Source: an uncultured Microscilla sp. (GTDB lineage Bacteria > Bacteroidota > Bacteroidia > Cytophagales > Microscillaceae). From it: a DNA stretch of 64,000 nt. The position numbers and the translations under genes are program-made. Under the pieces are notes generated by a model. That model was given only the letters and a program-made list of their open reading frames with translations, made no database searches and had not been told where the DNA came from. Of this stretch, positions 44,040 to 52,918 are shown in pieces. The stretch lies in contig NZ_CANLRP010000015.1 of NCBI RefSeq assembly GCF_947493425.1, forward strand, positions 1-64,000, written 5' to 3'. The number at the start of each line of letters is the position of its first letter. The first letter of the stretch is position 1.

Positions 44040-44936
44040 TTACCTGACTATCTTGCTTGCCTTGCGGTAAAACTTCTTGAAGCCACGAAACTTTTGTGCC
44101 CACCAAAACCTTTCCAAATCTTTGTAACGCTTGGCTGGATCAATGTCTTGTTTCCAGCAAATTTTGGTGAGGCATTCGGGGCAAAACCATACAGGTTTCT
44201 TGTCTAGTTCCTGCAAGTGGTTGCTACCGCCCATGTTGCAATGATAGGCTATGCAATGATAAATACCCAACATGTGCCCGGTTTCGTGGGTGGCAGTTTT
44301 GAAAGTACGCAACAAGCATAAATTATAGTTAGCAGTCAACGAAGGATCCCCGAAACGGCTCATTGACCACACACCTACTTTATCGCTAAGCGATGCTTGC
44401 CCAAAGACAAAGTTCCATTGGGGAGCAGGGTATAGGTCTTCGCTGGTAAAACCTATGACCAAAGCAGCATCTTTGGGAAAGTTTTTCTTGAGCACCTCAG
44501 ACAACAAATAGGTAGACAAGACTTGGGGCTGTTTGGTATGAGGGTTTTTGCGGCGAGCATGTGCTGGAATTTCTTGGGGGGAAATCAAAGGCAAAAACCT
44601 GACAGGCAACTGATAAAATATGTTCAGGTATTTGCCAGTTAGCTGTAGTATTTCCTGTTGTTTGTCATTGAACTTGCCAATGGGTTGAATGTAAAAGATA
44701 TTGGCGGTGTTTTTTTTGGTCTTTCGCGCCAAAACACTGTATTGTTTAAAGCTTTGCCCCGTCTCTTTATGTAAGGTAAGCCAATCACGGTAACCAGGTT
44801 TAGGTACTGGTACATGTAAGTAAGCAGTTTTGCGTATTTTTTCATATAGCACATTGTCACTATTGGTGAGCTGTCCATAAGCAGCTTGCGCTGCAAAAAT
44901 TATGGTGATCAACAAGTTACTTATTTTTTTTACCAT
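44040..44936 (-). CDS. Secreted archaemetzincin-like zinc metalloprotease
   Basis: The protein has 298 residues from the ATG at 44934-44936, chosen because it gives a clean signal peptide (MVKKISNLLITIIFAAQAAYG). The zinc site is HETGHMLGIYHC followed by IAYHCNM (about residue 215), then CPEC 17 residues after the Met. This matches the archaemetzincin pattern HExxHxxGxxHCx4CxM...CxxC almost exactly. Upstream blocks (LLSEVLKKNFPKDAALVIGF, FVFGQASLSDKVGVWSMSRF) also fit. Archaemetzincins are aminopeptidase-like metzincins and usually cytosolic; here the protein is exported, which is unusual. The natural substrate is unknown. Confidence 0.88.
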   Translation of the reverse strand: MVKKISNLLITIIFAAQAAYGQLTNSDNVLYEKIRKTAYLHVPVPKPGYRDWLTLHKETGQSFKQYSVLARKTKKNTANIFYIQPIGKFNDKQQEILQLTGKYLNIFYQLPVRFLPLISPQEIPAHARRKNPHTKQPQVLSTYLLSEVLKKNFPKDAALVIGFTSEDLYPAPQWNFVFGQASLSDKVGVWSMSRFGDPSLTANYNLCLLRTFKTATHETGHMLGIYHCIAYHCNMGGSNHLQELDKKPVWFCPECLTKICWKQDIDPAKRYKDLERFWWAQKFRGFKKFYRKASKIVR

Positions 44937-45085
44937 TATAAAAAAGTGTTTCTTTCTAAAGAAAGTGGTCAATATTAACTCTAATAACTTGAGTTTACAG
45001 TTTTTACCTCCTATTATTAGGCAATACTATTCGTCTAATGATAGGCCAAGTTTATAAAATAACAATTGGGTAAAAGTAAAATACG

Positions 45086-45499
45086 ATGAGTTACAAAATA
45101 AAAAAACCACTAGTTTTGAAAAACATCCTCTGGGCTGACTTTGTGGCAGGCTTTTCTACTGGTGTCATTGGACTTATATTTAGCCACCAACTTACCACTC
45201 TATTGGGTCTGCCTTATTTGTTTATTGTATGGGTGTCAGCAATTACGTTATTATATGCGCTCAACGCACTAGGGCTGGCTCTTATGAAAAGCACCATTGC
45301 TCGCTTGGTACTTGTATTGGTATACGCCAATTGGCTTTGGACACTTATTAGTGTGGGCTTGCTTTACCTACACTTTGGCAATGCCTCTATGTTAGGTAAA
45401 GCATTTTTGATACTACAAATCATAGTAGTGGGTGGACTTGCTTTTGCTGAGGGAAAACAGTTGACAAAAGTAAAGCATAAGGTTCTGAGTAATTATTAG
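45086..45499 (+). CDS. Four-helix integral membrane protein, unknown
   Basis: The 137-residue protein has four predicted membrane helices: DFVAGFSTGVIGLIFSHQL, IVWVSAITLLYALNALGLAL, LVLVLVYANWLWTLISVGLL and FLILQIIVVGGLAFAEGKQ. It has a basic N-terminus (KIKKPLVLKN) and C-terminus. The arrangement is that of small uncharacterised inner-membrane proteins; no family name can be given with confidence. It stands alone between two minus-strand genes. Confidence 0.7.
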   Translation: MSYKIKKPLVLKNILWADFVAGFSTGVIGLIFSHQLTTLLGLPYLFIVWVSAITLLYALNALGLALMKSTIARLVLVLVYANWLWTLISVGLLYLHFGNASMLGKAFLILQIIVVGGLAFAEGKQLTKVKHKVLSNY

Positions 45500-45622
45500 C
45501 CCTGCAATGATTCCCCTTTTTAAGTTGGGCTGAGCAAGATACTTAAACCATTGGTAAAAAGTTTTGTAACAAAAAAACATTCTGGATATCAGGTACTTGG
45601 ATATTTTTAGCTCTTCAAAAAC

Positions 45623-45702
45623 AGTTACCTGTAGCTTGTTGAGCGCCGATGCATCGGTATCTAAGGACCTGCGAAATCCCGCTTGCGGGGCTACCTGTAA
45701 CT
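45623..45702 (-). repeat. Dispersed palindromic repeat, copy 5 (longest form)
   Basis: The outer arms AGTTACCTGTAGC (45623-45635) and GCTACCTGTAACT (45690-45702) are inverted. Inside lie the inverted core GCCGATGCATCGGTATCTAA plus GGAC and the hairpin CCCGC-TT-GCGGG. The element is about 80 bp and ends 12 bp from the pfkA stop. It may be the full-length form of the family. Confidence 0.75.
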
Positions 45703-45713
45703 CGCAACTTGAA

Positions 45714-46685
45714 TTATATGCTCAAAATTTTCACCATCCTTAGCAACTCTTGGTTGATAGGTTTTTTCTTGTTGATGGCTTCATCAAATGGTGTGTATAC
45801 CAAGTGGTTATTTTGAATACCTGCCATGACCGAGGTCTTGCCCTTGAGTAAGCCCTCTACCGCACCCACACCTGTACGACTGGCAAGGATACGATCACTT
45901 GCAGTGGGTGATCCTCCTCGCTGAATATGCCCCAGAGTGGTTACTCGTATGTCTAGCCCTTCGGTAGCCGCCTGTACTTCAGCGGCAAGTTTAGTAGCAT
46001 TGCCCATTACTTCTCCTTCGGCCACTAATACTATAGCAGAGGCTTTATGGTGCAGTTTTCCTTTACGTAAAGCATTGATAATGTCTTCGGTAGTATTGCT
46101 GTTTTCGGGCGATACTATAATTTCGGCACCACCACCAATACCCGATTGTACTGCTATATAGCCTGAGTCGCGTCCCATCACCTCTATAAAAAAAACCCGG
46201 TTGTGTGAATCGGCTGTATCGCGTATTTTGTCAATGGCCTCCAGTGCCGTATTTACGGCAGTATCATAGCCAATGGTATAGTCAGTTCCATAGATGTCGT
46301 TATCGATGGTGCCAGGGCAACCAATGATGGGCAACCCAAACTCTTCATGAAAGACTTTGGCAGCGGTAAAAGTACCGTCTCCTCCTATGGCTACCAGACC
46401 CTCGATGTCGAAGTGACGGAGTTGCTGGTAGGCTTTTTTTCGGCCTTCGTGGTTTTTGAACTCCTGGCTACGCGCCGATTTTAATATAGTGCCTCCTTTT
46501 TGAATGGTATTGCTCACTGCGCTTGATTCCATGCGATGTAATCGTCCGCGAATCATACCTTCGTAGCCTCTCATTACGCCAAAAACCTCTACATTGTGGT
46601 AGGTAGCAGAACGCACCACTGCTCGTATGCAGGCGTTCATACCTGGCGCATCTCCACCAGAGGTAAATACTGCAATTCTTTTCAT
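45714..46685 (-). CDS. pfkA: ATP-dependent 6-phosphofructokinase
   Basis: The 323-residue glycolytic enzyme phosphorylates fructose 6-phosphate in the cytoplasm. Motifs are TSGGDAPGMNACIRAVVR (residues 8-25), IGGDGTFTAA for ATP binding near 100, the catalytic PGTIDNDIYGTDYTIGYDTA near 121-140, and EVMGRDSGYIA. The C-terminal VTTLGHIQRGGSPTASDRIL binds sugar phosphate. The Gly in GGDGT suggests the ATP-dependent rather than PPi-dependent type. Length is typical (about 320). Monocistronic. Confidence 0.97.
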   Translation of the reverse strand: MKRIAVFTSGGDAPGMNACIRAVVRSATYHNVEVFGVMRGYEGMIRGRLHRMESSAVSNTIQKGGTILKSARSQEFKNHEGRKKAYQQLRHFDIEGLVAIGGDGTFTAAKVFHEEFGLPIIGCPGTIDNDIYGTDYTIGYDTAVNTALEAIDKIRDTADSHNRVFFIEVMGRDSGYIAVQSGIGGGAEIIVSPENSNTTEDIINALRKGKLHHKASAIVLVAEGEVMGNATKLAAEVQAATEGLDIRVTTLGHIQRGGSPTASDRILASRTGVGAVEGLLKGKTSVMAGIQNNHLVYTPFDEAINKKKPINQELLRMVKILSI

Positions 46686-47462
46686 TGTCTAATTCAATAG
46701 GGTTTAAAAACTCGTGTGGAATCTGATTTACTTAACCTCAAGACACTCTATCTTGATATAATACAATAGTGAAAGTGATTATCTAAAAATAACCTCTCTC
46801 TAACAATTTATACTAGGATTAAAGTGATTTTAGGATTTACAGGATTGATTAATGTTGGTATTCAGACAATTAGTCAAAATCCATCCTCAAAACCATTTTT
46901 GTTTAAGTTTAACTTTATACACCACAACCTCTCATTAAAACACCTTTTATATAAGCAAATGCTATTTTTTTATGTGATAATTTGGGTTTATCTGTCAAAC
47001 ATTTATAAAAAACACAGATTTAAACCTTTATTCAAAATTTTCAAATAAAAAGTAACCCACTGATACCCCAATCATTTATGGGAACTGAAAGGTTTGTAGA
47101 TCAAGCAGGGCACGAAAAACGGAGTTTAAGACTATAACTTCTAAATGCTCCATTACTAACACCAAATTTACTTTATATTTCATTAAAAACCCTATTACAT
47201 TCAATATAGCATAATTATATGCAATATAGCAGCATAAATTTAATCTTATTTTTCCTAAAATTGTAACGTGGAAAATGGCTAAAACCATGGAGTTAACCTT
47301 CAGGAATGAGTAGCATCAAAAGATGGAGATTTTATACAATGATAAATGAGGAGAAGTAATTGATGTGTAGGTAGTAAAATGAAGGCAATCGCTGAGATAA
47401 GACATTACAACATCGTGTGTTTGTAATATATTTTAACCATAGTATATATTATAGTATCAGAT
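46686..47462. other. Long A+T-rich intergenic region
   Basis: No gene can be supported. A 74-codon frame at 46824-47048 is dominated by Phe, Leu, Lys and Ile as expected for chance in such DNA. The region ends in a plus-strand hairpin with T7 at 47463-47498, which has no obvious gene to terminate. Confidence 0.45.
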
Positions 47463-47498
47463 AGACAAGGTTCGTTGAGGCTTGTCTATTTTTTTATG
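47463..47498 (+). terminator. Plus-strand hairpin with T-run, no clear gene upstream
   Basis: ATAGACAAG pairs with CTTGTCTAT around an 11-base loop and is followed by seven T. The T-run is on the plus strand only, so it does not serve the minus-strand gene at 47555. Confidence 0.6.
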
Positions 47499-47533
47499 GT
47501 TGCCCAATGCACGCATGCACTGCGCAACCATAT
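47498..47533. repeat. Near-perfect palindrome
   Basis: ATGGTTGC and GCAACCAT frame an inner inverted TGCA-CGCA-TGCA, so the entire 36 bp can fold into one hairpin. It lies between the orphan terminator and the DUF6515 gene stop. Confidence 0.6.
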
Positions 47534-47554
47534 TTATATAGAATAATTCGTTCG

Positions 47555-48193
47555 TTAGTCTTTGTCACTCACATTGCCATACACTTCATAGCCTTCTACT
47601 TCGTCGGTGGCTACCTTTCGGTAAAGTGTATTGTCATATTCGTACAAGTCTTGCTCATCAATGGTTACCTGAGCTACATCGTTGGGCAAATCAGGCACTA
47701 CAGCTCCAGCAGGTGGTGCGGCTACTTCATAAGCAGTTTGGTTGTTCTGATCGGTTACTTGAGTATAGTAGGTGCCTTGGTAATAGTAATAAGGACGTGA
47801 GCTAACCACCACGCGATGATACCCCACTGGCAATGCCCTGATTCTTAATCCTCTTGGTGCAACCGCCACTACATAACCACCTGCAGGTGCTGGTCTGTAG
47901 TAACGTCCTCGGTAGAAGAAAAACCGATTGCGACGATGGTTGAACGTTAAATAGCCCACAGGCAATGTTCTAACAATGGCCCGGCGAGGACGCACCCGGT
48001 ATACCAGCCTTGCTCTACGAAATGTTGTCCGACGAATGATTCGTCGAGTTTGACGACGTTTAGCCCGATGTATTCTGTTGTTATGATGCCTTACTTTATG
48101 ACGATGGCGGGGTGTGCGTCTTCTCTGAGCGTCTGCCTCTTGCACCCCAGTAGTAATAATAAATAAAGTGATGAGGAAAATAATCTTTTTCAT
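47555..48193 (-). CDS. DUF6515-family exported basic protein
   Basis: The 212-residue protein has a signal peptide ending QEADAQ, then an Arg/His-rich stretch (RRRTPRHRHKVRHHNNRIHR). Repeated Tyr/Arg-rich beta units follow, such as ALPVGYHRVVVSSRPYYYYQ and LPVGYLTFNHRRNRFFFYRG followed by RYYRP. The 'LPxGYxxxxxxxxxYYYxxGxYYxxx' repeat matches DUF6515, a family of exported proteins in Bacteroidota and other bacteria with no known activity. It has a more acidic C-terminus. The basic N-terminal part could bind envelope polyanions. Confidence 0.85.
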   Translation of the reverse strand: MKKIIFLITLFIITTGVQEADAQRRRTPRHRHKVRHHNNRIHRAKRRQTRRIIRRTTFRRARLVYRVRPRRAIVRTLPVGYLTFNHRRNRFFFYRGRYYRPAPAGGYVVAVAPRGLRIRALPVGYHRVVVSSRPYYYYQGTYYTQVTDQNNQTAYEVAAPPAGAVVPDLPNDVAQVTIDEQDLYEYDNTLYRKVATDEVEGYEVYGNVSDKD

Positions 48194-48651
48194 AAGTGAT
48201 CTAAGTGTTTTGCTTGCTTAGATGGTTTGAAAAAGTCAAGGTTTAATTGAGGGGGATTTTTTATAAAAATATTTAAAAAGAATGCTGCTAAGAACTTGTT
48301 TGAAATTAGCCGTTGGCAGAGTTTGCTCGGTTTACCTAATAGGTGCTGTACGCGATTTTTGTGCTCATCAGAAATCACGCTAAATACGAAAATTTAAACA
48401 AGCTCTAAAGTAAAAAACGAGACCCTAATAGAATCTCGTTTTTCTTTCCTAACCACAAAGCTTATTAAATATCTTTGGTTAATATATATTCAAACCAAAG
48501 ACCAAAAATGAATATAGTTAGAAATAAACTTTTAACTCTCTGACTATCAATTAAATAATTTTATATATTTTTACTTTTCACGAACAACTTTGATTATTAG
48601 AATAGCTATTTTTTAAACGATATATCGCATCAGAAACGTTATTTCGTCAAT
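48194..48651. other. Intergenic region with one terminator
   Basis: Apart from the hairpin at 48411-48443 no feature is seen. A 62-codon minus-strand frame at 48190-48378 was rejected as chance. Confidence 0.5.
48411..48443. terminator. Hairpin terminator (both directions)
   Basis: AAAAACGAGA pairs with TCTCGTTTTT around CCCTAATAGAA. It probably terminates the YceI-family transcript on the minus strand, though it is 210 bp past the stop. Confidence 0.65.
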
Positions 48652-49209
48652 TCATTTCTTTTTCAACTCCGATTGTATATTTACCTTAATCTCGTTGGCT
48701 ATTTTGCCTGCCACTACTTTAGGTATTTTAATTCCGTGATCCGCTGGTTTTACTATAAACTGAGCCTTAAAATTAGCCAATCCATTTTTTACAATAATGG
48801 TAGCGGGTACCGTACGGTCTTTTTTTACCCCGTGTATGTCCAGTTTTCCTTTTGCTTTTACTTGGTAAGTCCCTTCTTTGGTCAAATCATAATTGCCATC
48901 AAGCTGTCCTCTGAAAACTGCGTTGGGGTACTTGTTACTTTCCATATAGTTTTCGTTAAAGTGGGTTTGCTGTAGTCTTCGCTTAAATTTAAATGCTTGA
49001 ATGGGCACACGTATCAGAAACTTATTTTTGCCAGTAATTACTACACCTTGGCTGCTGGCATTTACTGCCTTGATGGTTTCTACAGGAGTTTCAGACTCAA
49101 ACGTGATTTTTGACTTCTGTAAAAAAAAGCGGTCTTGTGCCTTCAGTACGCCTACACCCCACACCAGCACTAAAGCCAGCGTAAGGAAAATACAATTAGT
49201 TTTTTTCAT
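48652..49209 (-). CDS. YceI-like family protein
   Basis: The protein has 185 residues from the ATG at 49207-49209, which gives the signal peptide MKKTNCIFLTLALVLVWGVG ending LKAQ; the longer frame to 49341 is not supported. The mature part has the YceI lipocalin-like beta barrel pattern: FFLQKSKITFESETPVETIK, RVPIQAFKFKRRLQQTHFNE, NYMESNKYPNAVFRGQLDG and a final IKIPKVVAGKIANEIKV. YceI proteins bind isoprenoid or quinone-like lipids in the periplasm. It follows the DUF5777 gene by 55 bp on the same strand, so the two form a likely operon. Confidence 0.88.
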   Translation of the reverse strand: MKKTNCIFLTLALVLVWGVGVLKAQDRFFLQKSKITFESETPVETIKAVNASSQGVVITGKNKFLIRVPIQAFKFKRRLQQTHFNENYMESNKYPNAVFRGQLDGNYDLTKEGTYQVKAKGKLDIHGVKKDRTVPATIIVKNGLANFKAQFIVKPADHGIKIPKVVAGKIANEIKVNIQSELKKK

Positions 49210-49264
49210 TGGTATAAAATTTTGCTGTTGTTTTTTTAAGTTAGTCTTGTAGTATAGGGTAAAA

Positions 49265-50167
49265 CTACAGAGAAAATACCCGGCTAATATTAAAGCCAAA
49301 GTGAATCCCTCCTTTTTCCCATAATTCGGTGGTTTCAGCAATAAAACCTTTTTCTATCATAGAGAGGGAGTTGGTGAGGTGCAACGAAAATACATGCCCC
49401 CCGGTTTCTATGTCAAACCCTACAGAAAAAGAGTCTTGGAAATTGTCAAAGCGCGCCCTTTTCAATTCGTCAGAAGGTGGATTTCTTACTACATACTCGG
49501 CGTTCAACGCCAATCGTTTGTTCAGCTTAAAGCGCCCACCAAACCCCAGTGCCCAAAGGTTGTTCAAATCGTTGGGGGTTTCTACCAGATTGCGGTGGAT
49601 AAAGGTGGGGGCAATCAACAATGACAGCTTATCGCTGAACTTACGCCCCAAGATGAGTTGATGCACAAACGACATACGTTGGGCAGTGGTTCGTTGTAAC
49701 CCTGGAGGGTCTTCTTGCCCATTGAGTACCGCGCTACTCATAAACAATAACGACACAGGCATTGAGCGTTTACCTTTAGATTGACGTAAAATTTTGGCTT
49801 TAGCAAAAAAATCATAATCTTTAGAGGCGCTACTTCTGCCTGCACCAATCATGAGGTGTTCGCTTAAACCATATTCTAACGCCAGTCGGATAGAGGCGTT
49901 GTCTAAACCCCATAAGTTTACTCCGCCAGAGTTGAGCGTGCCAAATCGGTGAGAAATTCTAAAAACAAGATCGCGCGGGGCAACAGTTTCGGTTGACTGT
50001 AAGTTTACTACTCTAATGTCTTTGAAAGCCCCTGTTACGAACTGGGTTTTAGCCTGGGTATTTTCATCCAGTATATTGTCCAGGTCTTGTGCCTGCACAG
50101 TAGCGCCAGTGACTATCAGAGCAATAAACAAGTGGTAAACAAAATTTCGCAAGTATGGTTTTTTCAT
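49265..50167 (-). CDS. DUF5777-family outer-membrane beta-barrel protein
   Basis: The 300-residue protein has a signal peptide ending GATVQAQ. The body is made of amphipathic beta strands ending in aromatic residues (RDLVFRISHRFGTLNSGG, IRLALEYGLSEHLMIGAGR, FKLNKRLALNAEYVVR, VFSLHLTNSLSMIEKGF). The C-terminal strand ends in Phe-Ser-Leu (GFNISRVFSL). The opening 'AxFKxxRVVNLQSxExVAxxxLxFRIxHRFG' is the mark of DUF5777. Family members often lie near YceI or cytochrome genes, as here with YceI downstream. It is probably an outer-membrane pore or binding barrel; function unproven. Confidence 0.88.
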   Translation of the reverse strand: MKKPYLRNFVYHLFIALIVTGATVQAQDLDNILDENTQAKTQFVTGAFKDIRVVNLQSTETVAPRDLVFRISHRFGTLNSGGVNLWGLDNASIRLALEYGLSEHLMIGAGRSSASKDYDFFAKAKILRQSKGKRSMPVSLLFMSSAVLNGQEDPPGLQRTTAQRMSFVHQLILGRKFSDKLSLLIAPTFIHRNLVETPNDLNNLWALGFGGRFKLNKRLALNAEYVVRNPPSDELKRARFDNFQDSFSVGFDIETGGHVFSLHLTNSLSMIEKGFIAETTELWEKGGIHFGFNISRVFSL

Positions 50168-50373
50168 AAAAATGGTAATAAAGGGTTTGTTTAAAGTAGT
50201 TTTACTTCTTAGTATAAAATGTATGAGTATTTTTGCTTATGACAGCCGTTACATTTGCCAACATTACAGCAAATGTAAAATAAAGGTTGCTTTGTTAAAT
50301 AATTTATTTTGATGCAATACTTTTTTAAAAAATTCAGCTAAATTTTAGTTTTTTTCTAAAACAATCATGACTG

Positions 50374-51189
50374 ATGATATACCATCGCATAGCCATTTTT
50401 ATCTTATGTAGTTGCTGGGCAGCACAACTTTGGGCACAAACAATTGTGCAACAGGAAGCTATATTAGATACCGCACAACAAACCATCACTATTCCTTACC
50501 TCATCGAAGATACTGGAACACCTGTTGCCAATGGCGCCCACCAATACCAATTACAACTATACTATACCCAAAACCAGGGGGTTTCTTATGTAGGGCCTTT
50601 AACGCACACCAATGGTCATGTAGGCAAAGGAATATTGCCAGGACAAAAAAAAATAGTATGGCATTACGCCAAAGATACCCTTCCCTTTACAGGTAGAAAT
50701 GTACAATTTAGAATATCGGGCAGTTATCAATCCAGCGTATTGGGGCTGGGTAAAGGTAATGCTGCTTTTTACTCTTTATTATTGCCTGGGTTGGGGCGTA
50801 AAAAAGTATACCAACCTGCTTCTATTCATCGCAAACTTTGGTTTGTGCCTGCCGTGCTTACGTATGGGCTCATTGCCACAGGGATAGTAGCAAAGGTGGC
50901 ATCAACCAACACCTACAACCAGTACCAACAGGCCACTACAGCAAGTAGTGCTGAAGACTTATTTAATACAGCCAACCAACAGCAACGTATTTTTGTGGGG
51001 GCATTGTTGGCTGCTGGGGTAGTTTGGCTGGGCGATATGGTGTGGGTGGCAATAAAAGGCAACCAGAACCGTAAAAAACAACAACGATTGATCAAAAAAA
51101 ACCAGCAAATGGATCAAAATTTTGGCATTATCACCTCTTATGATTTTAACAACCGTCAGCCCACGCTTGGGGTCAAAGTAAAGTTTTAG
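50374..51189 (+). CDS. Exported membrane-associated protein, first gene of a three-gene envelope operon
   Basis: The 271-residue protein has a signal peptide ending AAQLWAQ. An extracytoplasmic beta domain follows (ITIPYLIEDTGTPVANGAHQ, YQLQLYYTQNQGVSYVG, KKIVWHYAKDTLPFTGRNVQ). Then come a PGLGRKKVY motif and two hydrophobic segments (LWFVPAVLTYGLIATGIVAK, FVGALLAAGVVWLGDMVWVA). The DUF5683-like 'FYSLLLPGLGrkkVY' element is seen in several Bacteroidota envelope proteins. I do not recognise a function. The next gene starts 3 bp after its stop. Confidence 0.7.
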   Translation: MIYHRIAIFILCSCWAAQLWAQTIVQQEAILDTAQQTITIPYLIEDTGTPVANGAHQYQLQLYYTQNQGVSYVGPLTHTNGHVGKGILPGQKKIVWHYAKDTLPFTGRNVQFRISGSYQSSVLGLGKGNAAFYSLLLPGLGRKKVYQPASIHRKLWFVPAVLTYGLIATGIVAKVASTNTYNQYQQATTASSAEDLFNTANQQQRIFVGALLAAGVVWLGDMVWVAIKGNQNRKKQQRLIKKNQQMDQNFGIITSYDFNNRQPTLGVKVKF

Positions 51190-51192
51190 CAT

Positions 51193-51924
51193 ATGTATAA
51201 AACACAAAGAATATACTGGACTGGTTACTTACTGATGAGCCTGTGGTGGCTTGGCTCATGCCAGGTGTTCGACTTATCTCGTCAGGTAATCATCAATACA
51301 GGAGAAGTTTCTCAGATTAGTTTCGAAGAAGCCTTGGCAACGGGTAATCTGGTAGACCTACCCGAAGACAAAAGAAATCAAGTGGTACGTTTTGGACATT
51401 GTTGGGATTCAGTGCCTGCCCCTACTATTGCCCAAAACTTAAACAAACGCACGAATCTTGATTCATTAGTGGCTTTTGTGAGCCAGATCACTTCGCTACA
51501 ACCCAATACTACCTACTATGTGCGAACTTATATAGAGTTTAGCAATGGTGAGGTAGTATACGGCAATGAGTTGAGTTTTACCACGCTTACGCTGGAAGAG
51601 TTTTTAGGCTTGATTGTGCGTATGAACAATGTAGATAATGTGACCAGCACTTCGGCACAAGTCAACGCAACGTTAGGGGTAATAGTATCACGCAACCCCG
51701 AACAAGTCATCGAGTATGGGTTTTGCTGGTCAGATTCTAATGTGCAACCCACCGTTGCCGACCAGGCTATAAACCTGGGAAATCCTACTGAAGCAGGGGC
51801 ATTCAGTACTACTTTAACGGGCTTACTGCCTGACACCGAGTATTTTGTACGAGCTTATGCCAAGGGTGATAATGGCAACATTGCCTACAGTTTTGATGTG
51901 ACTACTTTTACTACCAAACGTTGA
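51193..51924 (+). CDS. Fn3-like domain lipoprotein, second gene of the operon
   Basis: The 243-residue protein has a lipoprotein signal with lipobox LGSC (Cys about 23). Two Fn3-like repeats follow, each ending in the motif 'LxPxTxYxVRxYxxxxNGxxxYxxxxxFTT' (LQPNTTYYVRTYIEFSNGEV and LLPDTEYFVRAYAKGDNGNI). Each has a central VVRFGHCWDS or VIEYGFCWSD strand. This repeat type is common in Bacteroidota surface lipoproteins. It probably displays on the outer membrane or periplasmic face. It is sandwiched in a tight operon with the OmpA-family gene 4 bp downstream. Confidence 0.8.
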   Translation: MYKTQRIYWTGYLLMSLWWLGSCQVFDLSRQVIINTGEVSQISFEEALATGNLVDLPEDKRNQVVRFGHCWDSVPAPTIAQNLNKRTNLDSLVAFVSQITSLQPNTTYYVRTYIEFSNGEVVYGNELSFTTLTLEEFLGLIVRMNNVDNVTSTSAQVNATLGVIVSRNPEQVIEYGFCWSDSNVQPTVADQAINLGNPTEAGAFSTTLTGLLPDTEYFVRAYAKGDNGNIAYSFDVTTFTTKR

Positions 51925-51928
51925 TCAA

Positions 51929-52918
51929 ATGACACGAATTTTCAGCACTTTTATATGCCTCATCGTATTGTCAGGTATTTGCCTAAATAGTTTGGCACAA
52001 ACCCCTATAGAAAGCATCAGCAAAACGTATAATTTTGATTTGGCGCAAGCAGTTTGTTCTTTTACTTTGACCGATGCCGAATTGAACACTTCAGTCGTTG
52101 ATTCGGGTAAGCTGATTATTAACAACCAAACAGAAGTAGCTTTGCGTCAAGGCAAGGGGCAGGTAAAACTGCCTTTGTATAAAACCCACCAGATAAACGT
52201 AAGGGTAGCAGGTTTTGTCGATACTACCATTGTGCTTGACCTTACCAACCGGGAGTTGGGTTATAATATACAACAAGTGATTGGGTTACGCCCCCAGAAA
52301 AAAGCTTTTAAAATATCGGTGCAAGATATAGAAACCAACGAAAATGTGGCTGTAGGGGTAGTGCTGAATAACAAAAATCGCAATGAAAAGATTTTCATCA
52401 GCGCGCAAGACATCAGAGCGGGCAACTATGTGGTGCGTATCAGGGCAAGCGATACTTATGACCTAGAGGTGCAGAATGGAAGCTCTTATGCTTTTTACGC
52501 CACTACTATTAACAAAAAACACACACAAGAGACAAAAGATCAAATCAATATACGCCTCATTCCTTATAAGGTGGGCGCCAAGATTCCTCTGTACAATATC
52601 ACTTTTGCCAAAAAATCTGCCCGACTGAACACCCATTCTTTTGAAGAATTGGAGCGCGTAGTGAAGCTGCTTAAAGATCACCCTACCTCTCATATATTGA
52701 TAGAAGCCCACACCGATAGTGATGGTACCCGGCTTGCCAACCTGAGGTTGTCGCAGCAAAGGGCAAAAAGTGTGTATAACTACCTGATGAAGCAAGGCAT
52801 TGCTGCCCGACGTTTGAAAACCAGGGGGGCGGGTGAACTAAAACCTATAGTACCCAACAATACCGAAGTCAACAAAGCCCATAACCGTAGGTTTGAGTTG
52901 ATTGTGATGAAAAAGTAA
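51929..52918 (+). CDS. OmpA-family protein, third gene of the operon
   Basis: The 329-residue protein has a signal peptide ending LNSLAQ. Residues 25-220 are beta-rich and unassigned. The C-terminal domain from about 225 is the OmpA peptidoglycan-binding fold. It shows NITFAKKSARLNTHSFEELE, ILIEAHTDSDGTRLANLRLS, RAKSVYNYLMKQGIAARRLK and NKAHNRRFELIV, with the Asp and Arg residues that hold diaminopimelate. It would tie the operon's products to the wall. No outer-membrane barrel is seen, so it is probably periplasmic. Confidence 0.88.
   Translation: MTRIFSTFICLIVLSGICLNSLAQTPIESISKTYNFDLAQAVCSFTLTDAELNTSVVDSGKLIINNQTEVALRQGKGQVKLPLYKTHQINVRVAGFVDTTIVLDLTNRELGYNIQQVIGLRPQKKAFKISVQDIETNENVAVGVVLNNKNRNEKIFISAQDIRAGNYVVRIRASDTYDLEVQNGSSYAFYATTINKKHTQETKDQINIRLIPYKVGAKIPLYNITFAKKSARLNTHSFEELERVVKLLKDHPTSHILIEAHTDSDGTRLANLRLSQQRAKSVYNYLMKQGIAARRLKTRGAGELKPIVPNNTEVNKAHNRRFELIVMKK

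Noticed and set aside
46824-47048. 74-codon plus-strand frame
   Set aside because: The composition follows the A+T-rich DNA (Phe, Lys, Ile, Leu); no signal, motif or promoter is visible.
48190-48378. 62-codon minus-strand frame just upstream of the DUF6515 gene
   Set aside because: It overlaps the DUF6515 start and has no signal or conserved pattern.
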